Positions 46,020 to 57,525 of a stretch of DNA of 64,000 bases are shown one piece after another. Position numbers and translations under genes: made by a program. The number at the start of each line of letters is the position of its first letter. The first letter of the stretch is position 1. The notes under the pieces were generated by a model. It made no database searches and was not told the origin of the DNA. It saw only the letters and a list, made by a program, of their open reading frames with translations. Source of the stretch: Euphorbia lathyris (taxonomy: Eukaryota > Streptophyta > Magnoliopsida > Malpighiales > Euphorbiaceae); contig NC_088916.1 in assembly GCF_963576675.1 (NCBI RefSeq), positions 5,285,001 to 5,349,000 on the forward strand, in the 5' to 3' direction.

Positions 46020-47650
46020 GAGACTTGTGATTTCGACTCCAAAATAATCGGCCCAAATATCTCGAACATCATTAATCTCCTCCTCATAATATGCCATTGA
46101 TTTTGTTGCAAAATCCTTCAAAGAAAGTAAACATAAAATATCAATGTATTATGGTAGCAAATTAACTTAGGGAAAAACACGAAGGACTAGAATGAAAAAA
46201 ATTGCAACTCTTACCCTTGTTAGATTCTCACTTTCAGAGTGATATTGCACTATTTCAAACATGTTGCGCATTATATAAAAGCCACACTCCGTTGCACCTA
46301 TTTGTTGAGAGCACTACATGTATTGAAATTTAAATATATTAATTCACAAACGAGTAGATTACATATAACTTGAGGTTGAAAAACAATATCATACCTTTTC
46401 ACTTCTCCATTCCAACGATTGATTGTTTCTATGAGCTCCTTTCCCTATTTGAATGTTCTTGAAAGCCCTATAAATTTGAAATGGATATTAATTAGATCGT
46501 TTAACAATTAAAGAACTAATAACTTCTACTAGCTTACTTATTCATGATGAGTCTAATTGCAAATTGGTGAACTCCTGACTTGTCAGAATCAAATACATGT
46601 ACAACACGATTAGCCAAAGAAAGCACAAGAAGAATCCAATGGTTCCTACATGTAAACGGTTAAAGTTATAATCATAATCAACTTATACTTTTTTACTAGT
46701 GACATGAAAAATAAATAAAATAAAACATACTCTTCATGATATGGACAAAATATGAAGCTTTTAGAACTTTGTTCCATCACATGTCTCATGTATTTGAGAG
46801 AAGCATCCGAACTAGAACGCAACATGGTTGCTGAAACCTTACTTGGACACATGAATGTAATGGAGTTCAAATCAAACTTATAAGGATACCGATCTATCAT
46901 AGCCCTGCATACATAGTGCATATTACGTTTAGACGAGCACCACAATTACCAAAAGAACAAAAAAGTATGGAAAAAAGGTTTGAATATCTTACAACATAAA
47001 AACTTGCAGAACTGAAACACTGAGACGATCTCCTATGAGAAGTTGAGTAACATCTTCTGACATGATATAGATAATGTCATCATGAGCATCAGAATAATTA
47101 AAAGCTTTCTTACCACTCCTCATTTTGAAGGTGTTTCCCTTCGGAAAGGTAAAAACAAATGACTGCAAATATCGACACTTTTCAGTCAAATGTGATAATG
47201 ATACATCAATCTGAAAGGGTCTTTTAGGATTTATAGCAAACTCATTAGTCGCACGGCCACTATCAACCTGTTTCTTACTTCCACTCGGCTCTCTTGGAAT
47301 GCTCACCTAATATTCAAATAAGAAATTAATTAACTATCCCAAATGATAATAAATTATAGTGAGAACTTAGTTACCTCATTATCATGACAAAGAAGAACCA
47401 AATCTTTTGGCCATTGCGTGAAACTACCTTCTGCTTCACCAAGTTTCTTAGCATATGAAGACAGTACGGGAATAAGTTCATGTAAATAACCTATCTCAAC
47501 AAAGTCAACTGACACTTTCACATGTCCAGGACGCAATGGCTCATGATGATTAAGGGTCAAGTCTCGATGTACCATACCATGAGCAACAACGACTTTCACA
47601 GAGCCGATCATTAATTGCAACCGACATTTATGATGCTCTTGTAGATTCAT
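46020..47650 (-). pseudogene. C48 (Ulp1-like) cysteine-protease gene of CACTA-B
   Basis: Exon-like blocks on the minus strand. 47,650-47,370 gives a domain typical of these CACTA proteins (CRLQLMIGSVKVVVAHG, PGHVKVSVDFVEIG, AEGSFTQWPKDLV). 47,306-46,989 and 46,945-46,730 give YPYKFDLNSITFMCP and SSKSFIFCPYHEE. ~46,650-46,560 gives the catalytic His in NHWILLVLSL and Asp in HVFDSDKSG. ~46,330-46,215 gives the catalytic Cys in ATECGFYIMRNM. ~46,110-46,022 gives a C-terminal KSMAYYEEEINDVRDIWADYF. His, Asp and Cys are all visible, but the model is not confirmed end to end. In the family this is an accessory SUMO-protease-like protein of unclear role. Confidence 0.75.
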
Positions 47651-48131
47651 TTAGGAGCAAATAGGTAAGAGTATATTCACATAACTGCTCCTAGATAACA
47701 TATATGCTCCATAATAAGCACGATAAATATCACACAAATATTCACATATATCCATACCTCAATGTTGGCAAAAGGATCGATACCTCCTGAGTTACAACTA
47801 CTAAAATGTGGAGTGACCGGGCTATTGGTCATATGATTTGGTATTGGAATACCAACTTGTGCAAGCATATTCCTAAACTTCTGCTCAAATGCCAATTCCA
47901 TTTCCTTAGCCTTCTTATCAACCTCCAGTTGAATTATTGATTGCATTTCCTCCCTATGAAACTTGGCATCTAACTTAGAACTAGGTCCCCAAACATCCCT
48001 ATGGCAAGTCGCACCACCAAATCCTCGCACACGACCACTACGGTCTCTGCTTCCGATAGAACGAGATAAGGGATCATCTGACCTATTTGGAACAAACTCT
48101 CCTGCAATTTCTTTTTGCTTCCACTCATCCT

Positions 48132-48560
48132 AGTCAAATAAAATTATGCTTAAATTATGGACGAAAATTAAAAAGCTTATTGGAATCTAAACACAAGCTA
48201 ATGCATATATAATATGTGTGGCTGATTTAGTTGCCTCTCTCATTAAAATTTAATTTAAATACATTGTAGGAAGGAAGATTGGAATAAAATGCTAGAAATC
48301 CAAATCCTAGTTCAATTATTAATTAATAGATAAAATCAGTTCGAAGGATATCCTTAGAATCAATGCAATTAAGTTTGCTCAAAGATGCATGAACATGCCT
48401 TTAATTTATCATAACTATACAACTCTCCAACTCCAAACCACCTCTTTAAAGGGAAGTTTTTATGGTACTTGGGATGTAAATAAACAACTTGCTTCTAATG
48501 CCTCTTCTTATTTCAATGAAACTTGGCAAAAAAAAATTGGTAAAGGGACTTGGACTGTTA
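48132..48560. other. Intron sequence left of the Pack-MULE
   Basis: Non-coding for the transposon gene. A plus-strand stretch at 48,430-48,558 (SFYGTWDVNKQLASNASSYF...) is open but unrecognised. No other feature. Confidence 0.3.
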
Positions 48561-48990
48561 GGGTAAATTACATACATGGTGTACAACCTTTACCCATTTT
48601 CACACTTTGGTGTATAACCTTTAATTTTGCACACTAAAGTTTATAACCTTCTGGTGACCTCCCACTAAAGTGTATAGCCGGTATTTGTGACCGGTCAACG
48701 CAAGTCAACATTGCCACGTCAACATTTTGACCACTTTAAAAGTAAAAAATTCACACCCTTAATATAGAATTACCAAAATACCCTCATCCCCTTCCTTGCA
48801 ACCCCTCCCTCACACTTTCTCTTTCTATCTCTCTAGGTCCTCTCTCTCTTTCTGGAAACTCAAACCAAATCAGAAGATGGATGGAAAAAAGGTAATAAAT
48901 ACAAATCAGAACAAATTACAAATCTCCTTCCAATTTCCCCCCATTAACGTCTTCTCTTCTTCTCTTCTTCAACCTTCCGATTCCCCACCA

Positions 48991-49260
48991 ATGACCACCC
49001 GCAAAAAGCCCCACCCTACGCCAGAAAGAACCCATTTCCTTTGGTGGTGCGCCGCCATCATCTGCTCTATCCTAACCCTAGCCGGAATCATCGTCGGAAT
49101 CGTAATTTTTGTCGGCTAGTTAGTAATTCACCCGAGAATTCCAATCATCAACATTGTTAATGCTCATCTGAATAGGTTTCAGTTCGACATGGGAGGTGTT
49201 TTAGTAATTCAAATAAGCATAGATGTTCGATCGGAAAACCTAAAATTTTCTATTACTTAA
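48991..49260 (+). pseudogene. Captured N-terminal fragment of an NDR1/HIN1-like (LEA_2) membrane protein gene
   Basis: ATG 48,991 opens MTTRKKPHPTPERTHFL, then a single hydrophobic helix (about residues 18-42, WWCAAIICSILTLAGIIVGI). This is the short basic N-tail plus membrane anchor typical of NHL/LEA_2 proteins. TAG at 49,117 falls where Tyr is expected just after the helix (TAC>TAG). The same frame continues VIHPRIPIINIVNAHLNRFQ and VQISIDVRSEN, the start of the LEA_2 beta-sandwich, then loses coding character near 49,250. Family members sit in the plasma membrane or ER, and several act in immunity. The fragment is truncated and stop-broken. Confidence 0.7.
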
Positions 49261-49471
49261 AAAATCAGAAAAATATTTTTTAACACCTCATGATCCCTGT
49301 CTCCGGCGCCGATCATTTTTGTAACTAATAGTTGAGATTGACTTAAGACGATTCCAATCCGATTTTAATACATGTATTTACTTAAATATCAAATTTATCT
49401 TTTTTTGTATTATTATTATTATTATGTCAAATATTGTAAGTTTTGATGGCATTGTTTTGAACTAATTAGCA
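49261..49471 (+). other. Spacer between the two captured fragments, intron-like
   Basis: AT-rich sequence ending in an acceptor-like ACTAATTAGCAG directly before the RIN4/NOI-like block. It probably derives from the intron upstream of that exon. Confidence 0.45.
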
Positions 49472-49974
49472 GCAAGGGTCGACAACTGGGAAACCGGCAA
49501 TAATGTCCCTTACACAGTCTGTTTTGAGAAGGCGAGGAAGGGCAGAAGTAGAACCAAAATCAACATTATCCAATCTCAACTAAACTCTGATACTGATACA
49601 ATTCAATCCTCTTCCTTCCAACAGGAGATTGATTTCACTACTCCTTTGCATAAGTATGGCGATGATCTAATTGGCCAGAGAAACGCCGCCGATTTAATTA
49701 GGGCAAAGCAAGGGAGAAGGCTACCGGAGACTACAATTACAGTTGCTGCTGCTGACTCCCCTCTCCACCGTGTGAATTCCGATGATAAAAATACAAGGGG
49801 TATGCGCCGGGATGGAAACTTCGATGTAAGCATTGAACAGTCGCCTTTACATGGATCGAAGGTTGGAAGTAAAGGAATTGGAGTATCTCCTGTGTACTCA
49901 TTGGAAAGAAAAGATGAAAGTTTAGAAAGAGAAAGAGTGAGGGAGGATGAGGGTATTTTAGTAATTCTATATTA
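49472..49974 (+). pseudogene. Captured RIN4/NOI-family gene fragment
   Basis: After the acceptor the frame reads RVDNWETGNNVPYTVCFEKA then RKGR, matching the NOI motif (W-[ED]-x...-PYT-x2-F-x2-AR) of RPM1-interacting protein 4-like proteins. It lacks the usual FG before NW (here VD). The frame stays open ~165 codons through TPLHKYGDDLIGQRNAADLI, ADSPLHRVNSDDKNTRGM and VSIEQSPLHGSKVGSKG, a low-complexity linker with repeated SPLH words, and then runs into the right TIR. The C-terminal NOI and the palmitoylated Cys tail are absent, as is an initiator Met. RIN4 proteins are plasma-membrane immune regulators. The family call rests on one motif. Confidence 0.65.
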
Positions 49975-51358
49975 GGAGTGTGAATTTTTGACTTTTAAAG
50001 TGGTCAAAATGCTGACGTGGCAATGTTGACTTGCGTTGACCGGTCACAAATACCGGCTATACACTTTAGTGGGAGGTCACCAGAAGGTTGTACACTTTAG
50101 TGTGCAAAATTAAAGGTTGTACACCAAAGTGTGAAAATGGATAAAGGTTGTACACCACATATGTAATTTACCCTGGACTGTCAAGTTGTAATCTTCTCTT
50201 CTTATTTAATTTCTTCTTTACCTACCATTATTATATGCTTTTTAACTTCATCACATACAATTAATTTATGAAATACATAATAACATTTGTAAATAATCTT
50301 AATTTACTTACAATTCCCTTTTGAACTTTCTGAGTTTCCTCATTGGGCACATGAAGATTTCCTTCCTCGTCTAGTACTGACCTTGCAAGCATCCACAAAG
50401 CAGTCCTATCTGGCATACTCACCCCAGAAGCAGTTGAATCCGTAGACATAGAAGCTGGTTTATACAACCCTTTGCTTTTCCATATACGTTCATTTTGAGA
50501 ATATGGTCTTTGACCCATATGATGAGGATGCTTATATTTAGACCGACTTTCTTTCGCTTTAACACTTTTTTCCTAATTATAAAAAATTTATACACAATTA
50601 AAAATGATAATAAACATAAAGAATGTTATATATAATGTTAAGACAAAATTATGCATACCATACCTTAGCTTTTTTCGAGGTTCTTATCTTCACAAACTCG
50701 TTCCAAGTCTCTTCAGTTATAAAGTCTACATACGGCCATTCTTTATTTGGGGGTTTTTCATTTTTTATGAAGGTTTCGTTCAAATGTGTTTTGAACCCCC
50801 TCCAAAGTTTATTACATCTTTTCAGGACTACTCTTTTCTTTTTTCCATCATTTATGTCAATCTGAAACTCTCTCTGAAAAAAGTTAAGAGAACATAAAAA
50901 ATTAGTTTCAAATACTAGTAGTTTCAAGTACAGTAAACATGTAAGATTTAGATGGTACATAACCTGAACATCTTCCCATAAGGTTGTCTTTACTCCTTCC
51001 GGAACATCGCCCCAATGTTCATACAATATGGAGACCTTCGACCGACTTAAATCACCACAATAGACCTTAAATGATTTTTCATATTTTCCGATTGGACGAT
51101 TATAGTCATCCCACTCTAGTGCCTTCACAACACCCGGTTTTATACCTTTTGAACGACCTCGTGCTCTCTTCCTCTTTTTCGAATTTATCTCAACAGGTTG
51201 TGAGCTCTCCCGCTCAATGATATCATCGTCATCCATAGTTAATATGTCTGCAATTTTAAAGAAAACAAACTCATTAGGTCATATAACCAAATAAAATAAA
51301 AAGTTTAATTACAAGAAATAGATTCAAATGATAACAACAAATAAGTATACCTATTTTC

Positions 51359-52519
51359 TTAATTATCTTTTGTAACATAAAACCCCTCATTATGATCTTC
51401 TCTTATATATTTTTTATCAAGTATTTTAGGGACATCAAATAGAGAAGGTGGAGTTTCGTTAAATTGCTCATCGTACTCTTGTTCATCAACCACATCATCA
51501 ATCCCAAGTATACGTCTCTTACCTTCGACCACAACAGACCATTGAGAATTTGCAGGATCAACCATGTAGAAAACTTGTTTGGCTTGTGAAGATAATATGA
51601 ACGGATCTTCACGATGGTCCAATCTATTAAAGTTGACTAAGGTTAAGAACCCATGTTCATCCTTTTGGATACCACGATTAATGTCAACCCACTTGCATTG
51701 TAACAGAGGAATCTTGAAATGAACATAATCTAGCTCATATATTTTTTCAATGACTCCATAGTAGGACTTTTTCTTATCTACTAATGTTCTATTTTTTGCA
51801 CTAACATATTCAGATGAAAAAGCTACCACTAACACGCCACTATTTTGCATTGTCGATTTCTTATCTTGTTGCTCTATGTAGAAAGAATATCCATTGATGT
51901 CGTAGCCTTCATATGAGGTGATTCGAAATTTACAACCATATGCCAACCATTTCAACGTGTCAGATACATCATTAGGGCTATCAGATAATTGAGTCATCAC
52001 CTTTTCCTTGAACCATTTCAAGAACGATCGATTGTGCAACTTTAGCAAATGAGAATTACTTGTAGAGGGAAATTGAGACCGAAGGAATGTCATATGCTCA
52101 TCCAAGTAGGGATGAACTTCAGCTAGATTTTGCAACACATACAACTCTGCCTTACTCAACAATTCTCCACCAATTCGTATATTTTTCCTACCAATGGTAC
52201 CCTTACCCTAAAGCCTACCTTCATGTCGAGATTCTGGCACTCCTATTTCTTGTACACCTGCTAAATACTGAGCACACCATCCTGCCACTTCCTCAGTCAC
52301 TGTTCGTTGGATAATACTAGCTTCAGGCCTGGCTACATTTGTCACTCTCCCTTTTAAAACGCCTATTTCTCGTTCAAACGGATACATGTATCTCATACAC
52401 ACCGGCCCACATAATTTAATCTCACGATCCAAATGAACAACCAAATGAGGCATCACGTCAAAAAATGATGGTGGAAAATACATTTCAAATGCACACATTG
52501 TTTGAATTATATCACACAT
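51359..52519 (-). pseudogene. C-terminal half of a TNP2-like CACTA transposase
   Basis: The upstream block 52,519-52,208 reads MYFPPSFFDVMPHLVVHLDR, CMRYMYPFEREIGVLKGRV and EASIIQRTVTEEV, the DUF4218 region of plant TNP2 transposases. A stop (TAG near 52,206) interrupts it. The frame reopens as 52,162-51,359 with LHNRSFLKWFKEKV, YGCKFRITSYEGYDINGYSF, VDKKKSYYGVIEKIYELDY, QCKWVDINRGIQKDEHGF and QAKQVFYMVDPANSQWSVVV, the DUF4216 and C-terminal region. The catalytic Transposase_21 core, normally upstream, is missing because the element is cut off at about 52,530. It cannot encode an active transposase. Confidence 0.87.
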
Positions 52520-52525
52520 TGTTTC

Positions 52526-52894
52526 AAATACATTTCAAATGCACATGTGCTATTTGTCTACATTGCTTTATGAATGTATGCTGTGTTGATCAATATGTTG
52601 ACCGCTTTTACATGTCTTCTTAAACACATTGAACAAAGTAATACTCAGCGCTCTCTGATATCTAAATCTTCCGCATAAACTGAGTTAAATAGAATATGTT
52701 CCATGAGCTGACCTAATTCTGAAAACTGACCTTAGACTTACTTGATTAAACCTTGAAATGTTTAAAGTAAATCTAAGTCAGCCGCTCGACCCTTACGGGG
52801 GAGTATACTGAGTAAGATAAGGTCAACAATCATGGGGGAGCTCAACACTGAGTTATTGACTGAATATTTTTGCCAACATCAAAATGGGGGAGTT
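52526..52894 (+). other. SIRE-like 3' internal sequence ending in the PPT
   Basis: Resumed retroelement sequence, rich in CTGAG/CTCAG words. The polypurine tract AAAATGGGGGAGTT at 52,881-52,894 immediately precedes the 3' LTR. Other G-rich tracts (GGGGGAGTATACTGAG at about 52,797, GGGGGAGCTC at about 52,834) resemble extra PPTs. Confidence 0.75.
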
Positions 52895-54234
52895 TGTTGA
52901 AACACCTTTCCACATGATTTTGATTTGACAAAATTATTTAAGTAATTGATAAAAAATAATTCTAACACATTGAATTTAAATGCTTTGATTTATTTATACT
53001 AATATGTTTGTTCAATGTTGAGTTTATTTATCTATAAGACATTAAGATTTAAAGTCTAAAAGCCCATGAGTGGAAGTCAAGCCCAAGTCAACATAATCAA
53101 GACCTCACGGCCCATGAAGATGAAACGAAGTCGTTTCAAGCAAAACGACGACTCAGCGTATAGAAGGATCAAGAAGCCTTCTAGCAAAAGCTTCAAGGAG
53201 AAGCTGCTGAGTCAAGCGACAAGTAGTCAGGACAGCGGTAGACAAGAACCAACTTCTAGACAAAGTATTTCTACTTTGGGTAAAGTTCAGAAGGCGCAGG
53301 AAGCTGTCTGGAAGACTTTGCCAAAAATGTCGAAACATTCTGTTTGCCAGATGAAAAGCTGCCGAGCACTGCCGTGGACAGAAGATGCATGAATCTCATT
53401 GGCCAACGACACTGAGCGCGTACTGAGTGACAACGACAGGAAGCCGTTTCCCTCCAACGGTTATTTCAAAATTCAAAATGACCGGTGCCTCAAGTGTCAC
53501 TATAAATAGGCCTCTCATTTGCTTCATTCGATGCAGATCTTCAATTAGCCGAAACGTTGTCCAAATTCATACACGAAGTTCTGTGAGAGAAGCAAAGCAA
53601 AAACCTTACACCAATTTCCATATTATTGTGTAAAAGTCTAGAGTGATTTTCAATCATCTAAAGTGTCTTAGCAATTGTTGTTTAGGACAAACACTTTATC
53701 ATTTCTAGAAGAATAGAAAGGAGAGGCTGAGTACTTGGTTATAGTACTCAGCGGTAGATATAGGAGTGAGTAGAGGATAGAGGAAGGTACTTTTGTATAC
53801 TCAGCTTTTATTGTAAAAGGTTTCGTGCTCTACCTTTAAAGAGCTCAGCAGAGAATTCAAAAAGCTCGGAACGAGTTCCGGGGACTGGACGTAGGTGGAG
53901 AGGCCGAACCAGGATAAGTCTGCTGAGTAACTCATTTCTAACCTTAAACTCCTTTATATATACTGCTTGCTATAAAAACTGACTAAGTAACAAACTCACG
54001 CTGAGTGGAGTGCACTAAGAAGCTGAGTTCAGGAATAGACTCTAAGTGCTATCTCCTGACTCAAGTAAAGAAGCAGACTTAGTCACAAGTTGACTAAGCT
54101 TGTGTCTTAGAATTACTTAGCGCCGCTGTGTAAACCTTTTCTTTAGAAAAGAAGTCAGCCTACACGAACAAAATTTTAAATAGTTCCTATCCCCCCCCTT
54201 GGAACTAAACTTGTCACGTTATAAGGGACCAACA
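52895..54234 (+). repeat. 3' LTR of the SIRE-like element
   Basis: 1,340 bp, TGTTGAAACACC to GGGACCAACA. TATAAATA at 53,501-53,508. Nearly identical to the 5' LTR. Confidence 0.95.
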
Positions 54235-54239
54235 GGACT

Positions 54240-54790
54240 AACCGAAGAAAATTGAGATGAATTTTCGATTTCGAGCGTCTAGGCAGGTCCTAAGACGGTC
54301 AAGACGATCTTGGTTTTGAACAATGTTCATTAGTAACCGAGCACAAATATATGTATACGCATGAAAAAAATAAAAATATTATACCATTTATGTACAAATT
54401 AGATCAAAAAATTAAAAATCCAAAATTTCCTCAAATTTAAAACTATTAATTTCTAATTATATTATAAAATTATAAAAAAAATGCAAAATGTTTTTTAGAA
54501 CCAACTTATGTATTTTTGAACGATGTTTCAAATTTACCAAGCTTATCAACATTAAGAATACAATTACTCTTTACGGCCAACATTATGGATAAAGTTTTAC
54601 TATTTAAATGTTACAAGTAAAATTATTTTTCATTATCAATATGAGATATATTTTTACTCTTTATCGTCTATTATTATTTATTTATTTATTTTTAGATTGA
54701 GAGTTGTTTAAATTTGTTTTATTAAGAAAAACCATTTTGTTTTAATGTGAACCACACACCTCGCAAACATGCAAAAACCTCTCTTTATAT
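54240..54790 (+). repeat. Right part of the dispersed repeat split by the SIRE-like element
   Basis: ACTAACCGAAGAAAATTGAGATG directly continues the repeat interrupted at 28,168 and follows the same block order (TATATGTATACGCATGAAAAAAAT, CCAACATTATGGATAAAG, then ACACCTCGCAAACATGCAAAAACC). Confidence 0.75.
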
Positions 54791-55695
54791 AAATACTAGC
54801 AATAGTCTCGTGCATTGCACGGATTTCATATTTTTATTTTTCAATCAAATAATGTAATTATTATTTTGTATTCGATAAAAAATTTAAAATAATTTGACCC
54901 TTTTTGTTCTAAAAAGACAGTAAATATTTTTGTTTTAGTCCGTCTTTATTTATAATTCAACATTCTTTTCTTCATTTTTAATTTTCCAGTTTTATGATAT
55001 ATCCTTATTTAAATAAGGATAATACTAAAGCAATAACAAATTTAAATAAAATTTGTTTGAACAAATGATATAATAGTAAGAAACTCAGTACAGATTTCAT
55101 ACTTACTGCTACATATTTATTTATGAAAATATTTAATGCGAACTATTTATTTATGGTTAATCAATTTGTTTTTTTTATAAAAGTGTATACATCATTTTAT
55201 AGATAAGAAAACATCAAGTACAATAAAAAATAAAAAATAAAACCTTACATAAGTACGGGTTATGCCTAGTACAAAATTCATAAAGATAGAAAAAAATAGT
55301 TAAATTAGTGATGGCTTGCCTGGATCATATTAACTTCATTCTTGTAATATGGCTAAACAAATGCATGAAGTAATCTATTCGAATTTCTCTGCAGAATGTA
55401 TGTTGAACCTCAAAAGGTTCGAGAAGAAAAAAAGTATAATGGAAACCTGAGATCTTAATTGGACCAAACATAGATCATAAACTGTAAATTGGACCAATAA
55501 TGGGTTTCACAACATACTCAAGTTCCACCATTAAGAAGAAAAATACATGAACACAAATAATTGGATTTCAGGCTGATGCTGTAAATTCATATCAATAGGA
55601 AAAGTTCTTCTGCACCATTAAAAACAAAAATAATGGCCTAAGGATGATCCAACCAGAGTCTAGAGTAAACCTTGCTAGTTCCAAAATGACATCAT
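54791..55695. other. Intergenic, possible remnant element
   Basis: No gene. TACTAGCAATAGTCTCGTGCATTGCACGGA at about 54,796, containing the palindrome CGTGCATTGCACG, resembles an element end, but no partner end was found. Confidence 0.4.
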
Positions 55696-57525
55696 TGATA
55701 GCGCGACGCCTAGTGGTAGAGTTTCTATGAGGACGAAATATATATATTGTGAGTGCGGATTCTAAATCTATGGATGTGATCTTTATAAATTACTTTTCAC
55801 TCTACTAGACGCTACGACTACTTAGGGGCAAGTGTACCCCGTCGTATCAAGTAATAATCCGGTTAAGACCGGGTATCGAATCCACGGGATTTATAATTAC
55901 AAGTATTAGACGACTCGGTTTCGTATGTTATTTAAGCGACGATTACTTTGGGGTAAAGCAAGACACAACTACACACTATTCCTAACTATTGGCGACACAG
56001 ATTTATGTAGCTAAAACCCTATGAAGTGGGATGAATTATGATAAGTTATAACCACGATAAATAATGAATCTAAATGTATACGGATAATAATTTACTCTTG
56101 CAAAGATGACTAAGTGTAGTAGGACCGACCCGTGAAGCACTTAGACTACGTGATTCCTAGTCAAGGCGTGTCTAATGCGGGGGAATTAGAAACTAGGGCC
56201 CGTAAGTTCCGTGGCTTGTCAATTCCTACGGTTTCCGGTTTGTCAGTTCCGGTAGGGCAACACCTATATAACTCCCTAAGGATAGCCCGAATGGCGTCGG
56301 AAATCGCGTTCTCCTACACAATAATCAATTATCAATATCAAAACAAGTAGCAAACACTAACACGTAAAGAGAAATAGAGATTATAAATCATGAAATTATA
56401 AATATGAAATGTATATAAATGGAATACAACCAAGCCTAGTACATAGGAAGAGTACAAGCTAATTAGCACGTAAAAGGGGAGAATCCGCCTTTGAAACTAG
56501 CTAACCGGACTCAAAGCCGTCTCCTAGGTCGTGGAGGTGGAACTCTCGAGCTTGGTGACGAATGGTGGAGCGGAACTTCGATGGAATGCCGAAACAACCG
56601 AACAAGCTCTTGAGGTGGAGAGTTTAGCTACAAAAAACCGAATCTATACAACAATAATCAAAACAAGTATAGTTTGCTCCCTAGTGTGTAATTATTTCTT
56701 GGTTGGTATCAATGAAGTTCAAGAGCTTCCTATTTATAGATATCAAGCAAGGGCAATGTTGTAATTTCACAAAGTACAAGTATGGAGCAACATTATTTGG
56801 TGCAGAAATCCCATGATATGCCCCGTGTAAGGTGGTCTACGCCCCGCGTAAATGCCCATTCCGTCAGAAATCTCCTGCATGTGGACCAATTCTGTGTCTT
56901 GTTGTCTCAAGCACGCCCTGCGTAGCTAAGGTACGCCCCGCGTGTTTGAGTCTCTGGAGTTTCATTGCTTGAATTGGAGCTTTTACTCCGTGCGTAGCTG
57001 AAGTACGCCCCGCGTAAAAGAGTCTCTGAGTTATTATCATTGAGGAATTGCCTGGTACACCTCGCGTGTATGGTTATACGCCCCGCGTACTAAGAGTTGA
57101 CTCAAGGAGACAATGCAGTCTGACTTTCATGATTAGGCCAATCATTTCCGACATGTGTCATACGCCCCGTGTAAGGTGGCATACGTCCCGCGTATGCTGA
57201 GTCAATTCCACATGGCGCCTGCGGATAAGACAATTATTGCTGACAACATGTTTCACGCCCCGCGTAAAGGATGATACGCCCCGCGTATTTGAGTAGATTT
57301 TTGCTCCTAGCTCGTACCTGAAATACAAATCTTGCGAGCCGAGTTAGCTTGACGTTTTTATTTCCTAAACTGATCAAAAGCACGGAAAATTAACCGAAAG
57401 TACGAGATTTATTTTTTATTTCTTTATTTTATCAAAACACTTTATTTTTGTAATTAAACTTATTTATTTTATCCAAAATCAACCCGTAAATCACGCTAAA
57501 AGATAGGGGTAAAATACCCCTATCA
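55696..57525 (-). repeat. LTR of gypsy-like element X
   Basis: Contains TACGCCCCGCGTA motif copies at about 56,820-57,290, a minus-strand TATAAATA (56,733-56,740), and the blocks GTACAAGTATGGAGCAACATTATTTGG and GACGACTCGGTTT shared with element Y. ORFs in this LTR are not considered genes. Confidence 0.85.

Larger units (their letters stand above)
48561..50171 (+). mobile_element. Pack-MULE-like element carrying two host gene fragments
   Basis: Termini GGGTAAATTACATACATGGTG and CACCACATATGTAATTTACCC open long TIRs of about 225 bp (48,561-48,795 and 49,945-50,171). The TIRs share GACCTCCCACTAAAGTGTATAG, CGGTATTTGTGACCGGTCAACG and CAACATTGCCACGTCA. They are flanked by TGGACTGTTA (48,551-48,560) and TGGACTGTCA (50,172-50,181), a 10-bp target duplication with one mismatch. 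The long TIRs and 9-10-bp TSD fit Mutator-like elements. No transposase is present; the 1.1-kb interior holds coding fragments of two plant genes. Confidence 0.85.
47677..51236 (-). pseudogene. TNP1/Transposase_24-like gene of CACTA-B, intron hosts a Pack-MULE
   Basis: The first block 51,236-50,950 and 50,880-50,660 starts MDDDDIIERESSQPVEIN, then a basic KKRKRARGRSKG, then WDDYNRPIGKYEKSFKVYCGDL and LWRGFKTHLNETFI, as in the plant Ptta/En/Spm transposase family. The second block 50,518-50,311 (WKSKGLYKPASMS, PDRTALWMLARSVLDEEGNL) ends at donor ATT|GTAAGT. After a 2.2-kb intron the third block (about 48,131-47,740) carries PNRSDDPLSRSIGSRDRSG, RVRGFGG and an acidic/hydrophobic helix. The Pack-MULE-like element lies wholly within that intron. 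TNP1-type proteins bind subterminal repeats. Confidence 0.72.
45375..52530 (-). mobile_element. CACTA-B: transposase-bearing CACTA element, right end lost
   Basis: The left terminus is CACTAGTACAGAAATGCTCAC (45,375), with ~330 bp of GTGTCGC-rich subterminal repeats. On the minus strand, from right to left, are a 5'-truncated TNP2-like gene, a TNP1-like gene and a C48-protease-like gene, the usual order in plant CACTA elements. The right terminus and the TNP2 N-terminal half are missing. Sequence passes into SIRE-like DNA near 52,520-52,545 with no CACTA end or TSD. Confidence 0.87.
28169..54234 (+). mobile_element. SIRE/Maximus-like Ty1-copia retrotransposon with nested CACTA elements
   Basis: LTRs 28,169-29,507 and 52,895-54,234 are flanked by GGACT (28,164-28,168 and 54,235-54,239). 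A Met-tRNA-type PBS and a PPT are present. Inside are gag (UBN2 and zinc knuckle), a copia-ordered pol (protease, integrase, RT, RNase H), and then a long third ORF, the hallmark of the SIRE/Maximus lineage. Removing the two CACTA insertions leaves about 11.6 kb. Many in-frame stops and at least one frameshift make it non-autonomous now. The LTRs differ by a few percent by eye, mostly transitions. Confidence 0.93.

Noticed and set aside
28169..54234. Treating the two 1.34-kb copies as a segmental duplication
   Set aside because: TG...CA ends, GGACT duplication, PBS and PPT show they are LTRs of one element.
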